Of a DNA stretch of 64,000 nucleotides, positions 32,467-44,236 are shown one piece after another. The notes below the pieces were generated by a model. The model was not told the DNA's origin. It worked only from the letters and a program-made list of their open reading frames with translations, and did not search any database. A program made the position numbers and the translations under genes. This DNA is from Thalassia testudinum. Lineage: Eukaryota > Streptophyta > Magnoliopsida > Alismatales > Hydrocharitaceae. How positions within the stretch are numbered: the first letter of the stretch is position 1; the number at the start of each line of letters is the position of its first letter. The DNA lies in contig JAZHRO010000022.1 of the NCBI GenBank assembly GCA_037157565.1, forward strand, positions 101,056,001-101,120,000. Reading direction: 5' to 3'.

Positions 32467-34064
32467 CTAGTTAGGGGTTAGTAAGATGGGTTGCTGTTGT
32501 TGATATCCCTCATAGGAGGTTGATGCTTCCATCTCGTCAAGTGATGGAACAGAAGGGGCCTGATAGGTCAAGTGTGCTTGGCCTAGGTTTGGGTTCATAA
32601 CGCGCCTCTGGGTTGGCACGTTATTAGGGTTTGGCAGAGGTTGTGAAGGAAGAGTGCCCGGTTGGCGAGAATTCGCCATCTGGGCGAGTTGGTTGTGGAC
32701 CTCTGTGATCTCGTCCTTGTGCTATTTTTGGATAGTCGCATTCGTTCTTTGAATGTCAGCCAGAGTTTGGAGGATGATGGACATTTAGTCTTGGTTGGGC
32801 CCGGATGGATAAGTGGGGTTGGGTCGAGGCTAAGGCGGCTGATAAGGACAAGGGGCTTATGGACGAGGCTGATAGAGTGGTCTTTGGGTCTGAGAGTTTC
32901 CTGCCCACTGGAAATTTTGATGGTTTTTCCATCCAGGGTTGTAGGTGTTGGAAATGGGTCATTCTGGATGGCATTGAGGTCCTCACAGGTCTGAGGAGTC
33001 TCAGGAAAATCAGAGTATGGGGGAGTAGTGTTTCCCCGGCAAGAATAGAAAGGATCGGAGGTCCCTCCGGTTCTGGAGTTAGATGGGGTGGATATGGGTC
33101 CATCCCAAGAGAAGATTGGTGGAAGATATTTTGCACAGTTTCCCTTGTGGGAGGCAGCTGTGCAAAGGAGTTTTGCGCAAAGGTGGCTCGCTGCAAGTGC
33201 TGAGTCAGCTCGTCCACCTTCTTCTCGATGATAGAGACCTTGTCCAACCGACTGACCATTAGTTCCAAGTCGACGGATGCGGACAGGCCCTGTGTCTCAT
33301 GTGCTCCCCTAAGATTCGTCGATGCATGGGTATTTGTCCAGTCGAATAATCCCATGGAGTCATTGTTGATGGAGTTCTCGCACATATTCTCGAGAATCTC
33401 CCACACGGTGTCTTCATGTTGACCCATGATACTCCCTCTGCAAGTTGCATTGACGAATAATCTAATATCTTCACAGAGTCTCTGGTAAAAATACTGGACT
33501 TGTTCCCATTTAGGAACTCCGTGATGGGGGCACTTTCTTATGAGATCTAGGAATCGATCCCATGTCTCATGAAGAGGTTCTCCCGTTTGCTGGGTGAAGT
33601 GAGTAATCTGATGGCGCAAGGCATTTGTCCGACCAATGGGAAAGAACTTCTTCAAAAACTCGGACTGAAGTTCATCCCAGGTGTTGATCGGATGAGTCTG
33701 TCTGATACTAATGAGCCGCCTTGTCCATAAGGGAGAAAGAGAACATCTTCATGAGTAAGATATCCTGATTTTGCTCATCTGACCTGAAGGTTTGGGCCAG
33801 ATGCTTGAGCTGTTTGATATGCTGGAAGGGATCTTCAGCGTTAAGCCCATAGAATTTAGGTATGGCATGAATCATATTGGGTTTCAGTTCAGAATCAGGT
33901 TCTCTAGTCGGGATTTTGACTCGAGGCTCAATTGCCACCGCAGCGGGATTATAGTGATCTCGCATCATGATGCGCTGTGGTGGGTTCATGAAATTCTGAA
34001 AGAGGTCATTAAGATGCTGGAGCTGGTGCTCAAGATTATTCTCTTCTTCAACAGGCTGAGCCAT
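32467..34064 (-). pseudogene. M1 gag (broken)
   Basis: The start is taken at the ATG 34064 (MAQP...), which matches the MAEP start of B. The capsid-like retrotransposon Gag domain has the motifs DPFQHIKQL, KMFSFSLMDKAAH, KKFFPIGRTNALR, ETWDRFLDLIRKCPHHGVP and CENSINN. A TAG at 33708-33710 replaces the Trp that follows the helix in B, and a shift between 33655 and 33708 changes the frame. Further TAG codons are at 32722-32724 and 32467-32469. The C-terminal tail is Pro/Gln-rich. Confidence 0.8.
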
Positions 34065-35136
34065 GATGGAAGAAGAGGGAGAACTAGGTTCAGAATCGGA
34101 AGAAAGGTCTATGTGGAGGTGTTGTTGCACAAACAAGGGTGCCGAGGCTTAGCCTCGGGGAGGGTGGATTTCTAGAGGAGGTTTCAAGGACCTCCTACCA
34201 AACATGCACTGATAGACTGGAGAGGATTAGAACGTACTGGACCCAATCAAGACACCCAAAATATGTTGAGTGACTATAGAGGTTTGGGGCGGATGATACC
34301 CCTTGATTAGAAGGTCGTTCACCTGAGAATTACTTGGGCAGCCAGAGAGGGTGAGTCCCACGAAGGCCCCTACATGGTAGAGCACCCCCATAGGTTATAG
34401 GGTTTCCCCCACCTGACCTCTCTTGTCACTGAGATTCCAGGTAGACTAGAATGGGGACTTTGACCTCTTAAGTCTACCACTTTTAATTAAGATCAAGGTG
34501 CTTAGGGTTTCACTTGAACTTTAAACCTTTTGTGTGCAGAAGTGACCTAATTTAAAGGTTGGTTGATCCAAAGGATCAACTTCAACTCTTTGTTCCTGTG
34601 AGAGCTTCTTAGGTCCTTTCTTTTAATGTTAAAGCAAATTAAGAGCCTGATTGCTTAGGGTTTCTCTTAAATAGGTCTTTTCAAACAATGGTTTAGACAC
34701 ACCTCTTTCGGAATTTTCAATTCTTTGTTTAGAAGAAGATGTGTCTCTAAAACCCTAGCTTGGAATCCTAGGTTGGCTCTAGTTGGTCCAATTAGTTGCA
34801 TCAGAAATGGGTAACTAGGGCTCAAGCAAGAAGGTTTTAGCCCTAGTTACCTTAAGTGGATATGCAGTTAAGATGTGTTGAAACTAAAAAACAGGCAACT
34901 CTGTGAATTACAAAGTATAGAAGACAGGTAGCCCTAGATTGATTTTCTTTTTGTTTCTTTTCCTCTTTAGAATGTGAAGGGCTTAAGAGTGAAGGTTGAA
35001 GGTTACCTGTCCCCTGGTGTGGTTGTTGTGTGGTTGCTTGTCTTTTCTTGCCTTCCTTTCCTGCGCAACAAAAGAGAGATTAAGTCAGTATAAAATCAAA
35101 AATTGTGATTTTAGAAACTTCTAAAATGCCCGTTGC
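34065..35136 (-). other. 5' leader of M1
   Basis: About 1.07 kb between the primer site and gag. There is no gene, though an open frame runs a little upstream of the ATG. It is homologous to the leader of M2 (41601-42729), for example the GGGGCGGATGATACCCC segment at both. Confidence 0.7.
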
Positions 35137-35154
35137 TCCCCGGCAACGGCGCCA
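35137..35154 (-). other. Primer-binding site of M1 (tRNA-Asp)
   Basis: Perfect 18-base TGGCGCCGTTGCCGGGGA on minus, 5 bases from the LTR edge. Confidence 0.85.
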
Positions 35155-35159
35155 AAGAC

Positions 35160-35815
35160 TGGTGACGGGTTTTGATCACCGAGTTTGATTTGCATTTTAC
35201 TTATTACTCGAATATTTTAAAAATTCTCCGAGGTCGAACTCAAGGAGCAAGTTTGATTTTAGAAGCGTAAAAACCACAATTTACAACAATGTATTGTTTT
35301 ACAAAAAAAAACTAGAGAGAAAGGAAATAAAATATTTCTTGTCTTTTTCTTCTTTTCTCTCCTTCTCTTTGCTCTCTCTCTCTCTCTCTTTTCGTTCTTT
35401 GTACTTCAGACGTCTGATTCTAGGAATTAGATGCCTTAACTGGCGTAGCTACAGTGCACACCTTCCTCCTCTTCTTCCTTTGGCTGCTGCTGCTGCTCTG
35501 CTTCTTCTCCTTGGCTTTTTCTTCTTCTCTTCTTTTCTTTTCTTTTTGGTCTTCCTCTTTGCGGTAGCTCCCTTCCTTTCTTTTCTTCTTTTCTCTTTGG
35601 CTCTGTCTCTGCCTTCTTCTTCTTCAGTTGGCTTCTCCTCTTCCTCTTCTTCTGCTTCACCTCCTGCTCCTTCTTCTTTTTCTTCCTTTCCTTTCTTCTT
35701 GCTCCTTGGTGTGGCTAAGTCCTTGGACGCTTCCTCTTTTCTTCTTTTGCTTCCTCTTCCCTTTTCCTTCTGTGCTGCGCCTCTTCTTCTTCCTCCTTCA
35801 GCTTCCCTACACAGG
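35160..35815 (-). repeat. 5' LTR of M1 (U5-side fragment)
   Basis: Starts TGGTGACGGGTTTTGATCAC on plus and shares the CCGAGGTCGAACTC motif with the other M LTRs. It carries a degenerate GACGTC doublet (35409 and 35430, 21 bp apart) and a pyrimidine-rich tract. It breaks off where the M2 LTR starts at 35816; the remainder would lie beyond the M2/M3 insertion, outside the window. Confidence 0.75.
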
Positions 35816-36009
35816 TGCTTACGCGGCTAAATCGTGTTTTAACAGATATCTCGTTGTAATATAGATGAACTCTCCGCGAAAACAAATAAAAATTTATAAC
35901 TCGAAATTTAGAATATTCCGAGGTCGAACTCAGGGAGCAAACTTAATTCTAGAAGCATACAAATTCACAATTCACTATAATATACTACTTTACAAAAATT
36001 TAAAGAGAG

Positions 36010-36500
36010 AGAGAGAGTGAACAAAAATCCTTTTCTCTTTTTTTTCTTTTCTTTCTTTCTTCTTCTCTCTTCCTTCTTTTCTTTCTCTGCCTTTCCTTTT
36101 TCGGACGTCTGATTCTTTGATTCAGACGCCTTATCTGCCCCTTTGCTACAATGCCTTGCAGGTTTTTCTCTTGGTTTCTTCTTCTCTTTTTTGCTTGGCT
36201 TCCTTCTCCTTCTTCTTCTTGCACTGTGCCTTCTCCTTCTTCAGTTGGCTTCTCTCCTCTTCAGCTTCAGCTTTGTCTTTTCTTCTTTTCCTTCTGCGAG
36301 TCTTCTTCTTTCTTCTGTCTTTAGTTTCTCTTTTTCATCTTCCTTTCTTTGCAGCTTCCTCATTCCTGTCTTCTTCTTTCTTCAGTTGCTCCTCTGCCTT
36401 GAGTTTCCTTCTTCTTTCTTCAGCAGCTGCCTCTTCCTTCTTCTTCAGCTACGCTCTATGCGGCTAAGTCTTTAGCCGCTCCTCCTCCTTTCTTCTTCTC
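36010..36500 (-). repeat. Pyrimidine-rich tract in M2 LTR
   Basis: Almost pure C/T on plus for nearly 500 bp, with TTCTTC units. Open frames read through it are composition artefacts. A long one-sided purine/pyrimidine run of this kind can form triplex DNA; that is speculation. Confidence 0.8.
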
Positions 36501-36845
36501 TTGCTTCCCTACGCATTACAATGTTAGGAAAAACCTAACCCCTACCTGCCCCACGTCTCTCTCTCTATTTCTCTCTCAAAGGTTCGATCCCAGAGCATTC
36601 GCGGGTATACGGGTCAGGTAATGTGCCCAGGACCATGCCCACCGGCATGCGGTGGTGGGTGAGGAGTGCTTGGTCAGGTAATCGAGTTCAGACCCAGGTC
36701 CACAGGGCATGAGAGCGGGAGAGGGCGGGTGCGAGCGCGTGGTGCGCTGCGTGCGTGGGCGAGGGACCTGACCCCTGTGTATCGAAGGCGATAAGCGTAA
36801 GGCAGTTTTTCAATTTATTTGCAGCTCTACGCTTAAACGTTTACA

Positions 36846-36868
36846 AGGTGGGACTAAAAGTCCCACCT
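36846..36868 (-). other. AGGTGGGACT LTR hairpin, M2 left copy
   Basis: Perfect 10-bp arms AGGTGGGACT/AGTCCCACCT with an AAA loop. Confidence 0.8.
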
Positions 36869-37824
36869 AAATTTCGCGAACGCTTGCATCAAGAGTTGCG
36901 TTCAATTGCCGATGCTGCAGGGGTCCTTGCAGCCAAACACTTGGCTGGGGTTGTGCGCAGGAGGATTTCGCGCAACCTGGGGCTATGCACCTGGAGCGAA
37001 GAGGCCTGCAGCTACAACAAGCTCTCTTCAAGCTTCTTCGGCAATGGCGGAGGGACGTCGAAACGTATAACGTGGAAACACGGCCTTGCATCCCTGTCAG
37101 ATCAGAGGAAAACCTTCGCTGTATCACGGCGAAGGTGAAGCGGATGTTGGTTGGTCATGGGCGGCCTAGGTGTGTGTGCCTAGGTCGCTCTGTGGCCGGA
37201 GTTATGGGTTAGGACGGGGGAAGCGTGGAGTGCGTGTGGTGTTCTGTGGATGGGTGGAAGGTGTTCAGTGGAGTGTGGCAGAGGTTGTGAGGTGGGTGGC
37301 GGGACGTGTGGGGGTGCGGAGTGACGGAGGCGTCTCGCCAGAGGGTGGCCGAAGATAAGGAAGATGCGGGCGGACAGTGGCTGTCGAGGGTTGTTGTGTG
37401 AAATAGAATGAGGGAAATGAAAGAGTGGAAGACGAGGAGCTTATCTGGATTATTTGGAGCGAAGTGGGGGCAGCGGAGATGGATGGCTTGTTTGTGCCGT
37501 CGTCGGAGAAGACGACCCTGAGGGAGATAACAGCGATGAGGAGGACAGGAAGGCGTGCGCTGGTGCGGCGCGACGCGGGAGGACGAGGCGGAGTGAACCC
37601 TGCTGCAGGTATGGCAGTAGAGTGACGAGAGGGAGGAGGAGGAATCACCGGAGCTTGCGAGCTACTTGGCCGGAGAGAGGGGAGATGAAATCTAGGGGAT
37701 TCTACGGCCAAAACAAGTCTGCCCGGAGCAGAACGATCTGGGCTTGCTTAAATAGGCACTGGTAGGCGGTTCATCGCACTGAGGCGGCCAGAAGTCGATG
37801 CTGGAGGCATGGTCGGAGAGGATA

Positions 37825-37860
37825 CCCATACCTCTCGAGCGTTCGCACGAGAGGTATGGG
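37825..37860 (-). other. LTR hairpin, M2 copy
   Basis: CCCATACCTCTCG pairs with CGAGAGGTATGGG. There is one A-A mismatch in the inner stem. Confidence 0.7.
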
Positions 37861-38194
37861 GCGATTTAGGGTATGGGGAGCTGCTCATGCGGTAGGAGGT
37901 TTCGCAGAGAGCTCCCCTTTCAAGTCTGGGAGTAGCTCCCCAGGCAAGCACGGAGAAAAATGCCTCGCAATGTCGCCGGCAGTATGGGTCCCTGCTGCAA
38001 TGGCAGAGGGACCTGAATGAAGAAAGTGACGAGAAAGTTGAGGGGGTTTTTGTAAGGCTTCAAAAAGTTAACGGTCAGAAAGTATTTGTTGAGGATCAAT
38101 TTGTAAAGTAGGTCAAGACAAACTTCCCTTAGCTCCAAATATACTTATTTAGGTCAAAATGTGCTAGTTAGGGTTCATGATGAGGTTCTCATCA

Positions 38195-39719
38195 TACCCC
38201 CATGCCTAGCTTTTGTTAGTCCCTTAGCAAAAATTTAAGGTTTTAACCTTTGTTCTAGACCATGAATTTCTTTCATCAATTTTGGTAAGTGCTTTTTCTC
38301 TTGTATCCTTGATTAGGTTAGAATGCCAATCATAGGACTAAAGGATACTCTAGTACCAACCAAGATCCAGATCTGTCTAGCTTTAGCCCTAGTCTTTAGC
38401 AAAGGTTTTTAAGGCCTACAGGAACTAACCTAAAGTTTATTGGACTCTGTGGTTAAAGCACCCGTGCTTGAGATATTTTTAGACCTGGTTCAGTTTGCAG
38501 TGCGTTTTGTAAGAAAGAGACAGAAGATTTATTCGTTTGGAGAGTCTTCTCTTTTCTTTTTAATTCTAGCTTAGGATTGGCTTCATAACATGATCTGTAT
38601 CGGATTCCTTGTCCCCATCATCAATCATTAAGGGTCCCTAGCAGTCGATGCTTCGAGATAGCACCGCCCATGGTAACCCCCATTACTCTGGCTTTCGAGA
38701 TTTCAAGATAATCCCGTCCATGGTGTTCCGTGGTCGAATTCAGACCTTGGCAATTGACACTTCGTGAAAATGCCATCCATGAAATCTGAACCAGCAGAGT
38801 GCTTACATGCCCTCGGTAGGATATGTAAATATCCTAGGAGACAAGCACCGAGGAGATGATATGTTACGCATCTTCGAGGGGAATTTTCCACCTCTCCGCG
38901 CTGGGAACTCGTCCAAATCAACTTGTGTTGATTGACTGCTCCTAATCTAGGTGACATTTTCAGAATATTTGCAACGCTTCTGCGTGATTTTGATATTTAT
39001 GCTCGCTGAACCCGACTGTGTGTGAATTTGGGTGCTTAGGTTACTGAGTCCCATAAACTGAAAGTTAGTTAATGAGGCCAAATACTCCCTAAGCCTTGGA
39101 CCTAATACTTAAGCTTTTCATTTTCCTCAACCTCTTAAGGAATATCTAGATCTTAATGGGTACTAAGAGTATAGCCGAGAATGCCTAAGGTTTACGTTCT
39201 TACTAATCTTGTTGTGCACTTTTGTTTTTCTTTTCCTTAATGTGGTCTAGAACTTAGGTTAATTCCTTAATTTCTTACTAATGACTATGCCTTTTCTCTT
39301 TCATTTTGTGCTCCTTTTTATCATTCTGCTCTTTTTCTCCTCCTCTTTCTGTAAAGTTTTCCATCATTTTCTTCCTCCTTCAAAGTTTTTTCTTTCGTAT
39401 ATGCGGATTTTTTTGTTGAAGCCTTTTCCTTGTTATTTTATTACACTTTCATACCCCCCATGCCTAAGATTTACAATGTCCTCATTGTACATTAGGTGAG
39501 TTTTTATTTAACTTGGTTCATGCATTAGGACAGGTATTTGGTGAGTGGATGAGTCGAAGTGACTGTTGCGGACGGTTTCTAATTTCAGGTACGAGTACCT
39601 GAGGTGAAGTTGGCTGTCCTAAAGGATGAACCTAAAGTGCAAAGAGATGTCAAAAAAGGTTTCAGGTTTTTCAGAAAGAATGACGGGCTGCCTCCCGTTG
39701 AGTGCTAAATTCGATGCAT
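38195..39719 (-). other. Polypurine tract and 3' non-coding region of M2
   Basis: Polypurine tract 38195-38220 (reverse of TACCCCCATGCCTAGC). The 3' block lies near 38640-38790, the perfect TAGGATAT-GTAA-ATATCCTA hairpin at 38817-38836 and the internal polypurine-like block at 39451-39486. There is no gene. Confidence 0.75.
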
Positions 39720-41600
39720 TCAGCCGAGCGGGAAATGGGATGGAGAGGGGATGGTCAAATCAGCGGTGTTTTGTAAGACAAGCATCTTAATTAAGAGCCT
39801 GGTTGGTCCAACCAGGTGCTTGTTCAGATCAGTAGGCTGATGATGCAGCCCAAATCCAATCAATCTGGTGGGTTGAAAAATGTAGATCAAGAAGTGTGGA
39901 ACCCACCATATACTATGAAGCTCGGACAGATGTGGATGTGTGAATGCGGGGTTTGGCTGAGTCGAATCAGCCTGGTCAGAGTAGGGATCCGTAAAATAAT
40001 CAGTGAATGACGCGGAAACCCTACAGGGGTGATCAGAGAATGATGGAGCATGGTCTTCAGTCTGAGCAATGTCTGATGCCCGGTATAGATGTGGAATTGA
40101 ATCATCTGCAAATGACTCAATGGGAGGTGAATCTGAATAGAAATTGAATCCGATTGCGGGTCGGGGTTGAAAACATGTTTTGATCAGTTCTGTATGTGTA
40201 GAATAAGTGGCTTCAATGAGAATTGGGTATGAGGGCTCTTCTAGAAATGTCTGACTGGTGGTCTCCTGTAGAGAGTCCTCTGGGTAACTATCAAATGCCT
40301 AAAGAGTGTCTATAGGATGAAGGAAATTTGAATCGAGAAAAGATTTAAATTCTGGTTTGCAGTCACTCTTGGCATTTTCTGATTTTGATTCCTAAGAATC
40401 GAAAAGAAATGGTTCCATGTTACTGGAGCCTGAACTTAAATCAGTGATCTCGGGAACCGGGTCCTCAGAGTCAGAGTCGGAGAATGAGTCATGTGAATTG
40501 AGGTCGTAGTTTAGCAGAGTCTCTCCGAAATCATAGTCAAATTCGAAATTGTCGGAGAGTTTGCGAAAATGAGATTCAAGGTCATGATTTCCACCACAGA
40601 ATAAATCACATGATGTGGGTTCAGCAGCCTGACTGGGGTCTAGCCTAAAGGTGTTCTTTCTAGGCTTAAGCTCCAAGCTGGTAGGACAGACCCAATTGAA
40701 ATCCCATTCGTCCAATTCCTCGATTTCTGTATCGTATATTGGCATGACTTCCGAAAAGTCGATCTGATTTCCTGAGGAAATTGGAGAGGGATATTCATCA
40801 AATAGAGGCCCAAAATTGTATTCTTCATTGAAAATTTGATCTTCATCATGCAGGGCCTCGTAATCTTCCTAATAAGTTTCAGATCCAGATTCTAGGCTTA
40901 GGATGTGGGTGGAATTACTAGAATCTAAGTCCAAATAACCTTTGAGGGTCACCTTATCAGAATAAGGGGCGGGGTTTACACCCTCAAGAGGTTCAATTCT
41001 AATCTAATTATTGCAGGAGTCTTGGAATTCTAAGCTTGGTGATTCATGGTCTAGGGTTGGCTCAACATTATGTTCTCCTGCAATTTCCCAACCTAATTCA
41101 ATGTTATCTTCTATCTGGGTTGGGAATCCACAACCACTCTATGCCTCAATCCCGTGATCTGGGAAACTGGATTGATCCTCAATACTGTTCCAAGATGGTT
41201 TATCCTCTGTTTGTGGTATATATGGGTATTTCTGGTTGATAGTTTGTTCCAGTAATCTCATCATCTCTACCCGTTTCTCAAGAGCATCTTGGTGTTGTTT
41301 CCAAAGTACAGGATTTGTCATGCATTGAAGGTATTCAGATTTGTGTAATTTTTCTATTTCAATATATCCTGTTATGAGTATGTCTCGGGTTGATCCTTTT
41401 GTGGCTTCTGTCAACAGAATTTGGGCACGGTTTATGATCACGGCTGTGGTTGTTGGGACATCAACCTGAATGTCTTCTATTGATGTTGAGGGTTTATATT
41501 TAATTTCATAGAACTCAAGGGCATCCTCAACCATCCTATCTCTCTTGGATCTTTGTGATTCAGGTTTCTTGAAGGGTAATCCTAAGTAACTAGGCTGCAT
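39720..41600 (-). pseudogene. M2 reading frame of unknown function, 626 codons, split by five TAG codons
   Basis: One minus-strand frame runs from ATG 41600 to TGA 39720-39722 with no frameshift. It is interrupted by TAG at 41139-41141, 41004-41006, 40869-40871, 40392-40394 and 40299-40301. I do not recognise the product. The N-terminal 150 residues include a helical, charged part (MVEDALEFYEIK, ALEKRVEMMRLLEQ), while the rest is rich in Asp, Glu and Ser with motifs such as SDSDSED. There are no gag, PR, RT or IN motifs. It stands between leader and 3' block exactly where gag-pol stands in M1, and is close in length to the T protein, but I see no clear sequence match to it. The first in-leader ATG (MAQL, near 41660) resembles the gag start and soon hits a stop. 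Confidence 0.7.
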
Positions 41601-42729
41601 ATTAGATGGTGGAATCAAGATGTAGAATTAGAATTTTGATGTAGAATGAAGTTGTGCCATGATGGAAGAAGAGAAACGACTAGGTTCTGAATCGGAAGAA
41701 AGTTCTATGTGAAGGGGTTGTTGCACAAACAAGGGAGCCGAGGCTTGGCCTTAGGGAGAGTAGATTGCTAGGGGAGGTTTCAAGGACCTCCTTTTGACCA
41801 TGCATTGACAGACTAGATGAGGTTAGAAGGTGTTGGACCAAATCAAGACACCCAAAATATGCTAAGTGACTATAGAGGTTCGGGGCGGATGATACCCCTT
41901 AATCAGAAGGTCGTCCACCTGAGAATTACCTGGGCAGCCAGAGAGGGTGAGTCCTGCGAAGACCCCTACACGGTAGAGTGCCCCCACGGGTTACAGGGTT
42001 TCCCCCACCCAACCTCTCTTGTCACTGAGATTCCAGGTAGACCAGAATGAGGACCTTGACCTCTTAAGTCTACCACTTTTAATTAGGATTAAGGTGCTTG
42101 GGGTTTCACTTGAACTTTATCCTTTTGAGTGCATAGAGTGACCTAATTTAAAGGTTGGTTGATCCAAGGGATCAACTTTACCTATTAGTTCCTGTGAGAG
42201 CTTATTAGGTCCTGTCTTTTAGGGTTCAAGTGACCTAAGAGCCGGATTGCTTTGGGTTTCTCTTAATAGATCTTTTCAAGCAATGGCTTAGGCACACTTC
42301 TTTTGGGACTTTTCAGTTCTTAATTATAAGATGTGTCTCTAAAATCCTAGCTTTGAGTCTTAGGTTGGCTCTAATTGGTCGAGTTAGTTGCCTCAGGATT
42401 AGGTAACTAGGGCTTAAGCAAGAAGGTTTTAGCCCTAATTACCTTTAGTGGATGTACAGATAGAATGTGTTGAAATTAAAAAAAACAGGCAACTCTTGTG
42501 ATTTACTATGTATGAAAGACAGGTAACCCCTAGATTGCTTTTCTTTTTCTTCCTCTTTAGAATTTTAGGGGCTTAAAAGAGTGGATAGAAAATTACCTAT
42601 CCTTTGGTGTGGTTGTTGTGCGTCTGCTTGTTCCTTCTTGTTTTCCTATGCCTGCACAACGAAAGAGAAGAGATTAAGTCAGCAGTAAATCAGAAATTGT
42701 GATTTAATAGCTTCTAGAATGCCCGTTGC
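41601..42729 (-). other. 5' leader of M2
   Basis: Homologous to the M1 leader over most of its length, including remnants of the gag start region near 41660-41740. No gene of its own. Confidence 0.7.
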
Positions 42730-42747
42730 TCCCCGGCAACGGCGCCA
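42730..42747 (-). other. Primer-binding site of M2 (tRNA-Asp)
   Basis: Perfect 18-base match to the tRNA-Asp 3' end on minus, 3 bases from the LTR at 42751. Confidence 0.85.
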
Positions 42748-42750
42748 AAA

Positions 42751-43739
42751 TGCTTACGCGGCTAGATTGTGTTTTAACAGATATCTCGTTGTAATATAGA
42801 TAAACTCTCCACGAAAATAAATAAAAATTTATAACTCTAAATTTAGAATATTCCAAGGTCGAACTCAAGGAGCAAACTTAATTCTAAAAGCATACAAATT
42901 CACAATTCACTATAATATACTACTTTACAAAAATTTAAAGAGAGAGAGAGTGAACAAAAATCCTTTTCTCTTTTTTTTTATTTTCTTTCTTTCTTTCTTT
43001 CTTTCTTCTCTCTTCCTTCTTTTCTTTCTCTGCCTTTCCTTTTTCGGACGTCTGATTCTTTGAATCAGACGCCTTATCTGCCGCTTTGCTACAGTGCCTT
43101 GCAGGTTTTTCTCTTGGTTTCTTCTTCTTCTCTTTTTTGCTCAGCTTCCTTCTCCTTCTTCTTCTTGCACTGTGCCTTCTCCTTCTTCAGTTGGCTTCTC
43201 TCCTCTTCAGCTTCTGCTTTGTCTTTTCTTCTTTTCCTTCTGCGAGTCTTCTTCTTTCTTCTGTCTTTAGTTTCTCTTCTTCATCTTCCTTTCTCTGCAG
43301 CTTCCTCCTTCCTGTCTTCTTCCTCTTTCTTCAGTTGCTCCTTTGCCATGAGTTTACTTCTTCTTTCTTCAGCAGCTGCCTCTTCCTTCTTCTTCAGCTA
43401 CGCTCTGTGCAGCTAAGTCTTCAGCCGCTCCTCCTCCTTTCTTCTTCTCCTGCTTCCCTGTGCATTACAAGGTTAGGCAAAACCTAACCCGTACCCGCCC
43501 CACGTCTCTCTTTCTCTATTTCTCTCTCAAAGGTTCGCTCCCAGAGCATTCGCGGGTATACGGGTCGGGTAATGTGCCTAGGACCAGGCCCACCGGCGTG
43601 CGGTGGTGGGTGAGGAGTGCTTGGTCGGGTAATCGGGTTCGGACCCAGGCCCGCAGGGCGTGAGTGCAGGCAAGGGCAGGTGTAAGCACGTGGCGCGTTG
43701 CGTGCGTGGGCGAGGGACCTGACACCTGTGCATGGAAGG
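42751..43739 (-). repeat. Right LTR of M2/M3, first part
   Basis: Collinear with 35816-36788 of the left LTR: same TGCTTACGCGG start, GACGTC doublet (43047 and GACGCC at 43068) and pyrimidine-rich tract (42960-43450). It is cut by element B after GAAGG. Confidence 0.85.
43735..43739. other. Target-site duplication of element B, left (GAAGG)
   Basis: GAAGG directly before the TG of the B LTR. It is repeated at 54678-54682, and the single unoccupied copy is at 36784-36788. Confidence 0.9.
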
Positions 43740-44180
43740 TGATAACACCACGCAAGGGGGTAGTAATTAGGTTGAATATGGCCCATCTTTAGAATAAAAG
43801 GCACAACATAAAGTAGAATAAGAGCATTGCATGCATCAAGTACCAAGATTGCTTATAAACTGCATTAATGGCCATTTGTGTAAAGCATGTGTCAAAGCAG
43901 GCCTCAGATGAGCAATCGGACCACATGGATGGATTCAGAACGACGAACGGAGTCCAACGGACTCAAGATCAGCCAAATTCGACATCCGGAGCTCCCACAA
44001 TGGGCCCAAGAAATTCTGACCGCTGATCTGGAGATCAATGGCCTAGAAAGCGCCACGTCACCCCAGCCCCACCGCTCGGACGCCCTCAAGCCATCCAAGG
44101 ACGAATCTCGGCCGTTGATCTTCGATCGAACGACCGAAATCCGCACGCTCGCCCGCGGTCGCCGCGACAAAGCGCGGGTG

Positions 44181-44236
44181 TGGCGCAACAGCTAGCGCGC
44201 ACGCCCGCATCGCAGCGATGCGCGTTCGAATCGCGC
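44181..44236 (+). promoter_or_regulatory. tRNA-like A-box/B-box region in B LTR
   Basis: TGGCGCAACAG (44181) resembles the tRNA A box; elongator tRNA-Met has TGGCGCAGTTGG. GTTCGAATC (44224) matches the B box at tRNA-like spacing. GCGCG-TTCGAAT-CGCGC (44220-44236) folds as a perfect T arm, and GCGC-loop-GCGC as a D arm. No acceptor stem is visible. It could be a pol III promoter relic, a tRNA-derived insertion, or chance in GC-rich DNA. The 3' LTR copy lies at 53714-53769. Confidence 0.4.

Larger units (their letters stand above)
6999..35815 (-). mobile_element. Element M1: old Athila-like autonomous retrotransposon (minus strand, interrupted)
   Basis: Minus-strand order from the right: 5' LTR part (35160-35815), tRNA-Asp primer site (35137-35154), leader, gag, protease, RT, RNase H, integrase, 3' non-coding block, polypurine tract (8083-8107) and 3' LTR. 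It is split by the copia-like solo LTR at 10567-12327 and the S2 solo LTR at 13018-30162 that carries T. Its coding frames hold many stops and shifts, so it is dead. Its 5' LTR is in turn broken by M2 at 35816 (candidate target bases ACAGG, 35811-35815). Confidence 0.85.
35816..38194 (-). repeat. 3' LTR of M2
   Basis: About 2.38 kb, starting TGCTTACGCGGCTAAATCG and ending TGATGAG-GTT-CTCATCA. It includes a GACGTC doublet (36104 and GACGCC at 36125), a pyrimidine-rich tract (36010-36500), the AGGTGGGACT hairpin (36846-36868) and the CATACC hairpin (37825-37860). GAAGG at 36784-36788 is the unoccupied homologue of the B insertion site. Confidence 0.85.

Noticed and set aside
35294..36475. Hydrophobic Leu/Ser/Phe-rich frames (also 13260-13662 and 43060-43487) resembling membrane proteins
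   Set aside because: Direct translations of CTT/TTC-rich tracts; all frames give similar Leu/Ser/Phe runs.
44181..44236. A genuine tRNA gene in the B LTR
   Set aside because: D-arm and T-arm shapes exist but there is no acceptor stem, no normal anticodon loop and almost no variable region; kept only as tRNA-like.
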